DNA from: Harmothoe impar
Taxonomy: Eukaryota > Annelida > Polychaeta > Phyllodocida > Polynoidae
Reading direction: 5' to 3'
DNA length: 64,000 bases
Assembly: GCA_947462335.1 (NCBI GenBank)
Contig: OX381709.1
Location: forward strand, 37,590,186-37,654,185
Under the pieces are notes generated by a model. It saw only the letters and a list, made by a program, of their open reading frames with translations, searched no databases and had not been told where the DNA came from. Every line of letters begins with the position of its first letter. Positions within the stretch are counted from its first letter, which is position 1. Positions 45,012 to 57,338 of the stretch are shown piece by piece. The translations under genes were made by a program, and so were the position numbers.

Positions 45012-46500
45012 CAAAACTTTGTATCACTACTACTGTGTTCTATCGGCACTTCAGCTAATGTATACTCCCACTGAGCTGTAATGTATGAGTAATGTACTCA
45101 GTAGGCATCACTAGAGCCTATCCCCATATTTCTATAATGACTGGTTGTGCTGTAATTATATACCAAAGACATACCTCTTCCACACCACACACCAGGCCAG
45201 GAAAAATCCACACCTTGGATCAAACAAATACAACCCTCGGATCAGCGCATTGCTAGTAGAAAATATACACCTCGGATTATACTATTTGAGGCTTGCCAGC
45301 ATCCACTGTGATGGAGCATAGCAGTTCAATGGTAAGATTGGTTGAATACCCTTTTGTTCTACACAGAATGCTATTAGGGAAGGCTTTAGGCGTGAACCCA
45401 GGCCTCTATATGACAGGGATAAGATAGAATATAATTATTATGCTCCCCTACTCTATTCTATCAAATCTCAGGGGTTCTTAACTATTTTAAACACATTCCT
45501 GTACACAAATGGTACACCCCCTCTGCACGATTAAGCGTAAAACATTTGTATATATTGGGTTTACTGAAGGAATTATCCATAATTTGGCTGGAGGATATCA
45601 TTAAATCTTTCTAAAACGACATCATGTATTATGTTTAACCTGAGATATGCTTCCACATAGAGCAAGGTATATATGATAGGTTCCTCACAAATTGATTGAG
45701 GGTAGTTGGATACCTTTTTGCCTTGTAGTGAAAAATATGTGTGCACGTCTCTAGATGACAGTGTTAAGATAGGATATGCTGCTCCTACTCTATTCTATTC
45801 AAATTTCATGTGCATATATAATTGACTGATACCTACTGCAGTATCCTACCATTCTCATTAGGACATAATTTATGATTGTATATGAGGGGGCTTTCATAGA
45901 GTATGTATGATTTTTGTCCCATGAAACCCCCTCCCAACCCAGCCAATGTTGCATTATGCACACATTAGGGTGACCCCTCCACAAAAGTATATACTGAATT
46001 GTCTCCTAGATGTATTTTTTAACTCCTAGGTGTGGCCTTTATTTCTCTGTGTGTTTTCTTCCTCGTGAGTATTTTCATGCTCCAAGGTGTGGCCATTTTT
46101 TATGGCCATGCACTTTATGCAGCTTCATACAATACAAACAATTCCAACAATGACAACAGCAAACAACAAAATGTATATGCATTTTGACCTCTCTTCTGTT
46201 CCATAGAGATGAAAATATAGACAGTTGACTTTCCTTGCATTTCTTAACAATTCTGTAGAATGTGATTCTGCTTCAGCCCTCATGTTTAGGAAAATCCGTT
46301 GGCGTTAGTTTTACAACCCCGAGAGTACTAATAAAGGGCTCCTTTGGTACCCCTTCACCTCATGCAGCCTAGTACAGGTATATACTCAAACTCCTGACTT
46401 ATGTTGTTTTAGGATAGAGGAAGGACAAATCAGAAAGTTCTTAGTATGTTTAAACAAATTTAGTATATTGAAAGGTATTGTAGTTGGTCTCTTACTACAA
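45012..46500. repeat. no gene; diverged short direct repeats
   Basis: 45330-45470 resembles 45695-45815 (both end in CTACTCTATTCTAT followed by CAAAT-like sequence). CACCT(T/C)GGAT-like motifs recur at 45216, 45234 and 45270. Otherwise nothing supportable. Confidence 0.45.
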
Positions 46501-46501
46501 G

Positions 46502-47027
46502 TGTAACGCATGAGAACAAAAACCAGACAAGGTAAATTAGACTTTAATATACAGCGACTTTATTGCAAAGGATAACTCTTGAGTATTATATGACAAGTAT
46601 AACCATCAGCTATACAGGGATCAGATCAGTATCATAATACAGAGAAGTAACCCTACAGCGTAGTGTTAAGCCCGGAGTACAGGGTGGTCTTGCCTCGACA
46701 GTCCCAAACCTGACTGACTTCCAATGGGGAAGTAGTCCACCTTATATACACCGCTGTGGAGGTCACCTGACCGTACCAGCAGCGCCACCTAGTAGGTATA
46801 ATTATGTAACACGCTTATGTTAGTACTACCGACTAGAACCGAGGGTAGTACCGGTACACTACCGTATACAACCGAACTTAGAGGGAGTCGGTATATGTAA
46901 CGAACCGACGATACTCGTTAAGTGAATAAACCAGTTATGTATACAATAGAACCGTGTCATTTTACATCATAACAACATATAATAGATATACCACGATAAC
47001 AGTTAGACTAATAGCTAACCCGTTACA
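46502..47027 (-). mobile_element. solo LTR (Gypsy-like), minus orientation
   Basis: The termini are TGTAACG...CGTTACA. Read on the minus strand it has TATATAAGG near 46750, then about 180 bp further AATAAAG near 46560, and then a U5-like stretch to the CA end. This order is that of an LTR. No flanking internal sequence and no perfect 5-bp duplication are seen, so it is a solo LTR left after recombination. Confidence 0.7.
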
Positions 47028-47121
47028 CTATATATCTTGGCTCCTTGGAACACTTTTTGATACATTTCTAACCCTAGCGGTTCAGTTTTTATCGCCTCGG
47101 GAAGTTTATTGTCCTTTTTTC

Positions 47122-47690
47122 AGGTGACTCCGTGTTTTAAATACATCACAGCAACTAATAATTTTGTTTACAAGCTGGGCCAACATATATCTTGAAGCAT
47201 ACCAAGAATGGATATCCTCTGAGTAATAGTTTTTGAGACACAGCCCGATGAATTTTGAACATTTATCAGAAATATGAACATTTCAACTACATACTCTCAA
47301 CTTCACCCTAGTTTCCTCAAAATGGTCCCATTATTGGTTAAATTCACTCTACAGTGTCCTGATCATGTGTACTTTAAGAAATATGAAGCATCATGATATC
47401 TGGTTAGAGCAAATTTGCACAGTATAGGCCTAAAATACCCCTATTAACCTATTTTACGTCACGGAGCCACCCGGGTGACTCCGTGACGGAAATAATTTCT
47501 TGTATAAATGAGCATAAAAATGGTGGATTTTTGCATTAGAACATTACAGGGAGTGGGTAGGACACAAGAAAAACAGAGATAACTTAGATATATTGGGTAT
47601 TAACAATTCTATGAAGTTTTAAATTTTCATCAGGGTGGCTGGTGACTCCGTGACGAATATTCCGGGTGACTCCGTGACGGAAAATATGTA
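47122..47690. repeat. repeated GGTGACTCCGTGACGGA motif with a 32-bp palindrome
   Basis: GGTGACTCCGTG occurs near 47123, 47474, 47646 and 47671. At 47457-47488 it forms a 32-bp palindrome with one mismatched pair, centred on CACCCGGGTG. Confidence 0.8.
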
Positions 47691-48774
47691 TCCCAATAGA
47701 CATATGCTCCCGGAGGCAAGATTATTGGATATTTTTCAAAATTTCTTTTTTCCAGCAGAAGACACAAGAGTTACCTCACAATCTGGGATACAATAGAGAC
47801 TGTGTGGATCTTCTTTATTTACTATATAGAGGTATCAACCTGAAATGACATTTGAATATTTTGCTGACAAAACACACTTAAATGACTGTGAAGAAAGAAA
47901 TACGGAACATATCTAGTGAAATCCTCGTGAATCAATTGACTATACCATAGACCTAATAGAAAATGATATTAGGAATAAGCTATTACTGCCTCAGTACACA
48001 TGGGAGACATGTCATTTTTAGCGTTTTCTGACGTTTTTAGGGGTTTTGGGACCTTTGGAGGGGCAGAAAACGGAAAATATTGGGCCAATACACAAAAAAT
48101 AGAGATTTCCCTAATTATTAGGATATTTTTTCACATATACCAAAAATTTTAGTAAATTGGTGCAAAACTGGTTATTCTGTAGGGGTATAAGCCTGAAAAG
48201 GGCCAGAAATAACCGAAACAACATAAGTGGGGAGTTTATGCCATTTTATATATTCATGTAAAAATTGGCAGCATGGCAAACAATTAAACAATTAATCATA
48301 TCATATATATTGCATGAATGTATGTGTTAACCATGTGTCTCTCAATACACCATCATACAACATACAATAATGGGAAAAATAGGATTTGTACAAGCTTCCT
48401 TTCAATCTACTGAGTTAGCCATACCCCCATGTGTAAAATAATACAACTTTACCCTGCAGATCCACCTTATACCTACCGCTAAAGGGTCACACTGGTACAC
48501 CTTCTTTATTTCCTACAGTATGGTCAGGGGCATCTTAGTTCGCCGGACAGTCACTCAAAATGATCAAATCTTGTCTCATTGATTTGGAGGTACCAAAATA
48601 TTTTAGAATTAAATTTTGACAAACAGTGAGAATGTCACATCAGGGTTATAGAAATTTATCCAAATCTAGCTGCGATTGCATTATGAAACCAGTGAGATAC
48701 TCTACAATAGTGTGTACAAGGAAGCATGTGAGGCACAACTAGAGTTCATGGATAGGGATGACTGAAGTTACGTA
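47691..48774. other. no gene seen
   Basis: No supportable gene or named repeat. Confidence 0.45.
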
Positions 48775-48908
48775 ACAGATAGACTATGGTCATGAAAAGG
48801 TATTAGAATTAACAACAGCAGGCTGGTGGGGCCAGACGAGGGCGAAGCCCAAGTCGCACTACCAGCAAGGTTAATTCTAATACCCTTTCATTACCATTGT
48901 CTATCTGT
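48775..48908. mobile_element. 134-bp fold-back MITE
   Basis: The arms (ACAGATAGACTATGGTCATG... and ...ATTACCATTGTCTATCTGT) pair over about 38 bp with few mismatches, including GGTATTAGAATTAAC / GTTAATTCTAATACC. The centre is GC-rich. Confidence 0.85.
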
Positions 48909-49157
48909 TTTCAACCATGTTATGCAATATTTATTACCAAGGTGCGAATCCTTTGTCTTAGCCTTCCGCCGTGGTTTAAATATACATGTCTACATCTGGG
49001 TCATTACCTATAGGTGTTACACGGTTAGTGTAAGGTACTGATATGGTGGTTATGCAATACATGAGACAACTCACCACCTGTCGTGTTATGATAATGTAGT
49101 CATGTTAAATATAACCCATGTTCAGTCACAAAGAAGGTTCACATTAACCCGCCAAAC

Positions 49158-52100
49158 ATGGAGAGAACTGTTGTCTTCTTGGTGTTCATTGGCCTGCAGG
49201 CCACTGTTAATGCAGTCGTGAGTACAGTTTTAGCACTACAAGATGTAGAATTTATAATGTCCACTGCAAACTCTATTCGATCAACAACCCAACGATCAAT
49301 TAAATGTACGATTAATGCATAACAGAAAGTTTATATACGTGCATGGTACTAATTTTGAACACAATCTTTTCCAAACATACCCACAATAAATTAGACACAA
49401 TATATAATTCAGTCGAACTTCCTGTGGGTTAGCCTATATCCCTAAGTGCCAGGGTATTATAGGTAGGATATTTGTCCTGGTATTTTGGACAAAGTTATAT
49501 ATACACATATCAGTGGCTACGCTAATATTTCACAACTGAAAATAAGAACCTTTAGGCGTGACATTCCATTTAGCAATAGGTTTGCCCACAGGAAATACAT
49601 CACTGAATTTATTTAATCAAAAAACGAACCCAAAATACAGGTAAATTGTAACAAGCCCCTTTCCCCTTGCAAGGAGGAATATGGTCATGTAGGCTTTTGA
49701 TAAGATCTAAATAAAAATGAACAAATAAACAAATACCATCCTCTGTCAGGGACTGTTCGGACTCCGGGACGCTACTGGAAGATCAGTATTTAAAGACGAC
49801 AACGCATTTGACAAGTAAGTTCTAGATATTATACTGTTAATAGAACAGGAACATTTTAGTAAAATCAAATATTTAAAAAAGGGGTATAGGGTATGTAGGA
49901 CGAGAGGGGAAGTTCGTGATCAATCGAAAGGTATAAAACAGGAAGACGGGGTACTAATCCGATAAATTAACCTTTTATGAGCAGCATAGTTCATTTTGGG
50001 AAACTGGTGGCACAGGTTCGGTCCATATATGGGCCCAGTGAACCTGCTGACCAGCCTTCGGCTGTGTCGGTTTTAAAACTATATCTATGGTATATCTGTC
50101 TATCTCGTGGCGGTACCCTGTGGAGGTGTTCAGAACCTTTAGAAACTCACCAACCCCACCTTGTGGACATTCTCAGAATCTTCAGAAACTCACTGACTAC
50201 TCCTGGTTATCCTGAGCCACACTGGAGATAGCACGCGCAGGGGTCGCTTCTTCAATCACGCCGTCCTACAGTGTAACTCCTGGTGTGAATTGGTTCAGGG
50301 CTAATTTGTGAAAACAGTTCAGTTAGTTACGCCAAGAGAGTCTCAGACCCTGGACCAACTGAGCTAACCAGGCAAGTGGCAGCAAGACCTATTGATGAGA
50401 TAGTCAATGGCCCATGACTACAGTTTAGAATATTCCACTTGGGTGATATGTCAGGTATCCATTTCTTAAGTTATCATAGAAATACGATGGTAATCCACTC
50501 TGGTATTTTAAAGGGGCCGTGCTCCTGCCGTAGATCCAACAGCTTAGAGTAGAGCATGTCATTCATAACCAAGTGACCTTTCAGATGTGTCTGTAAACAA
50601 GGCCCCAAGCCACCAAAGGCCACTTAGTAGACTGCAGTCTTGAGTGTGCTGACAGCCTTCAAACATACACTGTAAAAAAGTGTTTCTAATTTTTAAACAC
50701 ATTTACCCAAACATATTAAAGTTAGACACTTTCACTGAATCTCAGAATCTCAGCACTTTCTTCTGTCAGCAGGTCCAGGGATATGGCTGCTGGTGGTGGT
50801 TGAGCCTACAAAAGTGAAATATTGGTGGACAAGGCCAGTTTGGCTGGTCCACTGGAATATTTTGGACAGCACTATGTACTTATTATTGTTGACATTATCT
50901 AAATTGTCATTGATGTCAACCAATACAATGGGTACTATATTTGACTAAGGAGAGCCTGTACATGGGCAAAAGCCTGAACAAGGAATAGGAGAATAATACC
51001 AGTGGGCTAGTTAAACTGCCCTCTCCCAAGGTTTTTCATTGTTGTAGCTCACCCCTCACTGGCAGCCATATCCCTACACATAGCTAGAAAAAAGCTTGCC
51101 ATCAATATGTTTGGGTGAAAGTGTTTAAATTATATTCACATTTTTTACAGTGTATGGGTGAAGGGTGCAGTGAGCAGTGAGACCAGGTAATCATGCTGTC
51201 CTGGCCAGGTGACCTCAGTAGGGGTACCATGAATCAGGCTTTCCTTGGAATTAAATAGTCTATAAAAGCATAATGAAACTATAGCACCCTATTAGATTTG
51301 ATGATTACACATTGGCTTCTAGGTATAGACATTATGTAATGGTACCATTGTGTATAGATGTTCTTCTTTCACCCAAAATAATAGCATGTGGCCTATTCAA
51401 GGGGGAGTATACCGTTTTCTTTGGGCACACTGGTGGCAGTTAGTACACTGGTGGGTATCACTAGTACTCAATACTATACCACTGGCACAGTCCAACTGCT
51501 GGTCACACCAGTGCAACTCATCTAGGCCAGAGCATTACTGGGAAGGAACAACCAGCAAACTATTTGTTGGTTGCCTGAGCCTTTAAACATGGGGTACTGG
51601 TGCTGGGTAATACAGGCTCACAGGGCTAGGATATGTCTGCATGTTAGAGGTTTCTGTTTGGGGGATTCTAAATATAACTAAGGTGTTATATAAACCTAAC
51701 AAGGCTGGCCTAGAGGTTTGGATCTACGGCAGGATGACCGTCCCTTTAATATCATTACAGGATGGATATGTCCACAGCCTATGGCTAGGTAAGATGAGGA
51801 GTCCATACAGCATTAACAAATGCCATGTCACTAGGACAGAACTCTCAATTTAGACATTACCATTCTATGGAAAGCTGTAGTATCAATATGGCTCTGTTAA
51901 TCACTTCCATATTTGGTTTGGGCATTGGTTATATGTTGTAAATGGCCTATACAAAGGCTCAAGGGGGTTACATACGATTTTGAGATGCTCAGAATGATTC
52001 TTGATGTGCTATGCCCTTTGACGTCATAGTGTACCAATGTGGCCCTCGGTAGTAACTGGACGGTGCCATATTCGTAGATTATTTCGACCCCTATGGGGGT

Positions 52101-53367
52101 CTATACATTCCCGAGGGCATGTATATACTGTGCCAGGAGGTTTGCCTACAATCAGGAGGTACTCAGAATTACCCTTAATTTAATCTAGAGTCGTAGATGA
52201 TTCACATTAACATCAGGTATTTGGCATAATCATAGATATGTATAACATTTCCTAAACTATAGGGATATTCTTCTCCCCCTGTTCACAGAAAGATCCAGGT
52301 GTGGTCGCCCACTCTGCCCACCTCTGATTGGCGGATGCTGGGTCAGGTGGTTCAGACTAACTACGACGCCCTGAAGCAGCCCATCTACAGGTTCAGGAAC
52401 CAACTCAACGTCAAGACGCCGGCCGTCGTCAAGCCTGAGGGCTTTGTGTGGGTGTGGGACGACAGGAGCAGTGTGGCAGATAAAGATGTCTCTATCTGGA
52501 GGCTCACATGTCCGGCAGGTACAACGGGGTATATACATGTACTGCATGCATGTAGTGTGTGTGTGGGGGGGAGGGCGGTAGAACAGACCCTACATAATTT
52601 GATAATAGTCTGTAAATACTGGGACAAATTTAAGGTTCTGATATGTATGGTACCGTAAATTCTCGCGTATAAGCCTAACTCGCGTATAAGCCGCATCCCT
52701 AACTTTGACAAATAATATGAGCCGCAGAGGGGGTCTGAATATTGCGATTTTGATACTGTAGTATACAAATAAAACCTCTCGTATAAGCCGCACCCTATAT
52801 AGGCATGTTTGGTATCAAAAGAAAGCTGAGTCTGACTCGCGTACAAGCCGCGGCTTCTACGCGAGAATTTACGGTACTCTTTTTTCATATTACCGGTAGT
52901 GTCATTACTGTCAATGACTTAACTTTACATATGACCAACATCCTTTCACAGTTTTCACTTGCTTTTCATCCTTTTTCAGTTTTCACTCCATTCTGATAGC
53001 TGAGATTACCAGATTACAATCATATCTTCCCTCTTATCCTGACAAATTATATTTTCATGTATTTCATGTGACCTGCCCAGGCTACGTCTCGTTGACTGAC
53101 TTCTTCTACCCTGCTAACCGCATCGTGGACCCTGTGAACCTGCACAAGGAGGCGGCCTGTGTGAAGAAGGAGCTGACAGAGGCCTGCACACTGGGCTCCA
53201 AGATCTGGGACGACGACGGCTCAGGGGCCTGGTACGACGTGGGTGTGTGGAAGGTCAACTCAGCAGCAGCTCAGCTGGAGGGAGGCTTCTTTGCCACCAA
53301 GAGCCACGACACTCCCCCAGTAGTGAGCCCACGTTGCCTCAACAAGAACAGCTTTGTGGAGCTGTAG
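49158..53367 (+). CDS. secreted Vps62-like domain protein, four exons
   Basis: Exons 49158-49217, 49750-49814, 52289-52518 and 53081-53367, with GT/AG introns of 532, 2474 and 562 bp and phases that join cleanly (0, 2, 1) to give 213 aa. Exon 1 encodes a signal peptide (MERTVVFLVFIGLQATVNA). Exon 2 gives a short linker (GLFGLRDATG). Exons 3 and 4 give the domain: KIQVWSPTLP, GFVWVWDD, VSIWRLTCPAGYVSLTDFF and IWDDDGSGAWYDVGVWKV. This W-P-x-GY / SGA pattern is that of the Vps62 (DUF946) family, known from fungi and plants, with unclear function in animals. Several Cys suit an extracellular protein. Introns 2 and 3 contain MITEs. A TTAAATATAA about 50 bp before the ATG may be TATA-like. Not recognised by name. 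Confidence 0.8.
50330..50385 (-). repeat. tRNA-derived SINE-like fragment in intron 2
   Basis: On the minus strand TGGTTAGCTCAGTTGG is a perfect tRNA A-box region. No clear B box follows, so only a partial tRNA-derived head is supported. Confidence 0.4.
50668..51152. mobile_element. 485-bp MITE in intron 2, TA-flanked
   Basis: Starts CACTGTAAAAAAGTGTTT and ends ATTTTTTACAGTG; the inverted repeat extends about 49 bp to CCCAAACATAT. TA flanks both ends (50666-50667, 51153-51154). The terminal CACTGTAAAAA is shared with the 871-bp elements, suggesting one transposase family. Confidence 0.85.
52651..52876. mobile_element. 226-bp MITE in intron 3
   Basis: The ends TACCGTAAATTCTCGCGTA and TACGCGAGAATTTACGGTA are exact inverted repeats. 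CGTATAAGCC-type motifs recur inside. This terminal sequence is widespread in animal genomes. Confidence 0.9.
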
Positions 53368-54377
53368 ACACTGACTCTCACAACTGGATGAAATGCTTAT
53401 CATACGATATCTATACTTGACCAAATATTCATGCCCAGAGGTGATTCTGTCACTACTGTAGATACCGTGCTTCCTAAAGAGCTTTGTTGGCGATGTTTAT
53501 TTCCCCATTGTACATTATGAATATGCTGATAAACTGAATGCAACGTCATTTCAGTGTGAGTTACATCTTTAGAGTATCATACATACCGAATGTTAAAAGG
53601 TACAACTATTTATCTATCATCATAAGATAATGTAGTTAGTTATACAGAACGTCCTCCCAGTTATACTGTTGCCGTATGGTTCACTATATTAGGCTCTAAC
53701 ACGTTATGGGGTGCTACCATCTAGTGGCACACAGCAGATCTAAATGGTAGTACAACCATCTACTGGGCCTCTTTGTATAGTCTACTTTGGCCACTTCTCA
53801 CAGTGTATTTTATATCAAATGAAGTATGGTTTTTGCATGCATGGCATCTGAATATCATATTGTATGCATCTACCAATTCAGACTTTTGAATTTCTTATCA
53901 TAAACTGAGATAAATAAGAATTAAAGAATTGAATTCTGCTTGAAGAGTGGCCAAACATCTGTGTGTAAAGTGAAGGGAGAGTCACTGAACCATGGCTGAG
54001 CAGAGCTACTTCACACCTGTGCAGCCCTTATCTCTCACAGCTTGGCCCTTATCTCCACTATCTACCCTAAGATAACACTGATAAGCTGGCCAGAGACAAT
54101 GGGAATCTCATGGAATCTCACTCCCAGGATGAGAAATGGCACGATATTTGGTGTCCTACAAGATGGCTGCCTCCATCCAGAGGCTCCACTGGAGGAACGT
54201 GTTAGAACCCTATAGCGTGCTGAGCACCCCCCCCCCCCCCCCACACACACACAATATGGTGTCACACGTAGGGTATGAAAGGTATGATTCAATACATGAT
54301 ACAATGAAATGACAGTAAATGTAGGGTCTGGCTGTAGGGAAGCAGATAGATTACAGATATATTGATTAAAATATTAA
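53368..54377. other. 3' flank of the Vps62-like gene
   Basis: Probable 3' UTR near the stop, then the inverted dispersed repeat at 54008-54191, then a C-run and short (CA)n at 54227-54252. No further gene. Confidence 0.45.
54008..54191 (-). repeat. ~180-bp dispersed repeat, inverted copy of 43079-43258
   Basis: Contains GGGCTGCACAGGTGTGAA, ATAACACTGATAAGCTGGCC and TGCCTCCATCCAGAGGCTCC in inverted order relative to 43079-43258. Confidence 0.85.
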
Positions 54378-54987
54378 CCCATATACTCCTACCGTCCTTT
54401 ATAAAGGACGCCTACATACACCACTTTGATGATCACTATAATCATACTTAAATTAAAGTTACATTGTTTTAAACTCCCACATATAATGAAACAAGGGTAT
54501 ATGATTCTATTCTGACATCACAAGTATATTGATTCTTTTTTTATGTAACCATGACAACCATTTGGAGAGAAGTCTCTCACCAAATATGGCCATTTTCAAA
54601 ATTGTGACTCTTACAAGGCTTATGAATGTGCAATAAATGCATAAATTTTCAACATTTTTGCCTAAAACATGTAGACTTAACCCTTTAGGGCCGAGCATCG
54701 ACTATAGTCGATGCCATGGCTGGCCGAGCATCGACTATAGTCGACGCCATGGCTGGCCGAGCATCGACTATAGTCGACATAACTCTATGGGAATCAGCAA
54801 AGTCTTGGCCATAGGGGAAGTTCTGTGAAAATCCATCACCAGCAAAAACTTTTTTTGGTCGGCCTTAAAGGGTTAATGGCATAGAGGCTATTTTAGCAGC
54901 AAAAAAAAACTAAAATTAGTTTAACCCCTATGTTAGGGATGATTGTTTAAAAGCGTCCTTTAAAAAGGACGGTAGGAGAATATGGGG
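54378..54987. mobile_element. outer piggyBac-like MITE with GTCC hairpin ends
   Basis: The left end CCCATATACTCCTACCGTCC (preceded by TTAA) and right end GGACGGTAGGAGAATATGGG are inverted. Each is followed inward by a small hairpin (GTCCTTTATAAAGGAC, GTCCTTTAAAAAGGAC). The right flank reads GTCAA instead of TTAA. It is interrupted by a second element at 54681-54872. Confidence 0.75.
54681..54872. mobile_element. 192-bp piggyBac-like MITE, nested
   Basis: TTAA lies exactly on both sides (54677-54680, 54873-54876). The ends are CCCTTTAGGGCCGA and TCGGCCTTAAAGGG. It contains three ~33-bp tandem units, each with the palindrome TCGACTATAGTCGA. Confidence 0.85.
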
Positions 54988-55146
54988 TCAAATTTCAGGG
55001 GGAAAGTCATTATTCAATATTTTTTATGTCGCAAATAGATGCATGGACATGAGATGATAACTACCTTAGTGAACAGTTCTCAAAGGATGGTATTGGTATC
55101 ACTTTCAATTGAAAATATTATTTTTTGAAATGTGAATGAGTGATAA

Positions 55147-57141
55147 TTGCCTAGCAACCACATTTAAAAGGAACATCCAATGCCTAGCAACGAGCAAGGA
55201 AATGGCCCTTAGAGAGTGTTCAATTCACCTAACCCCAGTTTGCACACCCAGAGATACCTGTGATACTTTTTAATGTGTTTTTTTAAATCAATATGTTGCC
55301 TACCATGACATTTAAAAATGTTCTGTGCCTAACAATAAGCATGTGGTTTGGCCTTAACAGCCTAGCAACAACATTAAACAACATTCAAAAACATCCTAGC
55401 AACAAACATGTGGAATGGCTTAAAGCGAGCTTTAGATACACCAAACTCCAGTATACAGACCAAAAAGATATGTGCGATGCTTTTTATTGTTATTCTAAGT
55501 CAATATTTGGCCTATCCATGACATTTAAAAACATTCTGTACCTGGCAACAAGCATATGGCATGGCCTAAAGAGCCTAGCAACAACCAATGAAAATATACT
55601 GTGCTTAGCAACAAGCATGTTAAATGGCTGTAGAATAGACCTACCCTTTCATAGTGACCAGATCCCAGACTCCACTATTCATGTAATGTAGTAAAATGAC
55701 TTGAAAGTAAATGTGCCCTATTTGATATAATAAACTTTATTAATATTCAATCAAATATCGCTACCATCAAAATACTCTCTCAAATATCCTCTTTATGTCC
55801 TAGGTTTCGTAGCTAAGAAACTCTAGTAGCATACACATGGACATGGGAATAGTTAAGCCCTTTTAGGTCCAGAATTGATGAAAGTCAGTATTTTACATCA
55901 TTGGTAGAGTGGGTTACCACTGAATGATAATTAAACACTTTTGGAATGTCCCTTGCATTGATGTTGGAAATACTGTTTTAAATTGGGTTACCATGGCAAC
56001 CAGTGACATTCATTTCAGTCACCTCTAACAAAACTTCCATCTTTAGGTCAGATTCTGCTGTTTGTAGGGTTCCAAATGCAAGGGGACCAGACCAGTGATA
56101 GGTCTAGGGTAGTCAGACAGAGGTCCCTCACTGTTGTACACCACATGCGACTCCCAGTGACACCAGAGATGTGCTCACTAGAGCAGGATTCCCCACAGAA
56201 AGGAAAATGACAAGCCAGCTTTCAGAAATATTGAAGTAGTTGACAAATATTTCCCACAGGGAATCAGTTTCTAAATTTTACAGTAAAATGTCAATGTTGA
56301 TGAAAAATTCAGACTTTGAAGAAAAAATATGAAGGATTCCTCAAAATCATCCTCACTTTTGATCTTATCCAAGAATTTGCACAATTCAAGCACCTGTAGA
56401 GAGCTAAACCCACACAGGCTGCTATTTCAATTTCATTTTACACCAGTGGATGGTAATGGTAAGCTAGACAAATAGGATGCCAGCGGACATACTGACAAAT
56501 AATGAATAAAAGTATGAATAAGAAAGTTCTTGGGATTTCTATATTAAATCTCTGTTAGAGCCATTTCATATGCTAATTGCCAGGCACCTGTAAAATGTTT
56601 TACGGTGTTGCAAGGCTAACCAAGACATTCCACATACTTGTTGCTAGGCACAGAATGTTTTTGAATGTCAGTAGAAGGGCAACATATCCCTTCGAAACAA
56701 CAAAACATGTATCACAAGTTCCTTAGGTCTGCATACTGGTGTCATTTGTCTCTTAGGGCCATTGCACATGCTTGTTGCTAGGCATGGAATGTTTTGAAAT
56801 GTCATGGATAGGCAACAAATTGATTTAAAACAACAATAAAAAAGTATCTAAACTATCCTTGAGTTTGCATACTTGGGTTGGGTGCCTCTAAAGCTCTCCT
56901 AGGCCAATTCAACATGATTGTTGCTTGGCATGGAATATTTTGGAGTGCTGTTGCTAGGCTTCTAAGGTCATGTCACATGCTTGTTGCTAGGCACAAAATG
57001 TTTTAAATGTCATGGATATGCAAGGTATTGATTTAGAACAACAACAAAAGTATCACAGGGTATCCTTGGGTCTGACAGGGCCATTCCACATGCTTGTTGC
57101 TAGGCATAGACTCTTTTTGGAATGTTGTTGCTAGGCAACAC
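55147..57141. mobile_element. inverted-arm element made of ~200-bp tandem units
   Basis: The left arm (about 55147-55640) holds two or more tandem units with CCTAGCAAC, AAGCATGTGG-like and GACATTTAAAA blocks. The right arm (about 56580-57141) holds about three units in reverse complement (GTTGCTAGGCA, CATGCTTGTTGC). Left and right ends are TTGCCTAGCAACC and GTTGCTAGGCAAC. No coding capacity. The design matches the larger element at 17405-22250. Confidence 0.7.
55987..56000. promoter_or_regulatory. RFX X-box-like site
   Basis: GTTACCATGGCAAC fits the X-box consensus GTNRCC-N2-RGYAAC exactly. It lies in the spacer of the inverted-arm element. Confidence 0.4.
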
Positions 57142-57338
57142 TTTGAACATGAAGAAATTAATTCAAAACGAGCGAGGACATAAGGTGTACATACATGATT
57201 TTTGAGATGTATGAATGATTTGACTGTACCATGAGAAATTATGTATAGTAATATTATGTGTAGTATGAAATATAACAATTACACATACACTTAGTAACTG
57301 GTAGAAAATCCTGACCCCATATTGTGCCTCTACATGGG

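Noticed and set aside
52385..52888. 167-codon minus-strand frame
   Set aside because: Runs antisense across exon 3, the splice donor and the intronic MITE of the Vps62-like gene.
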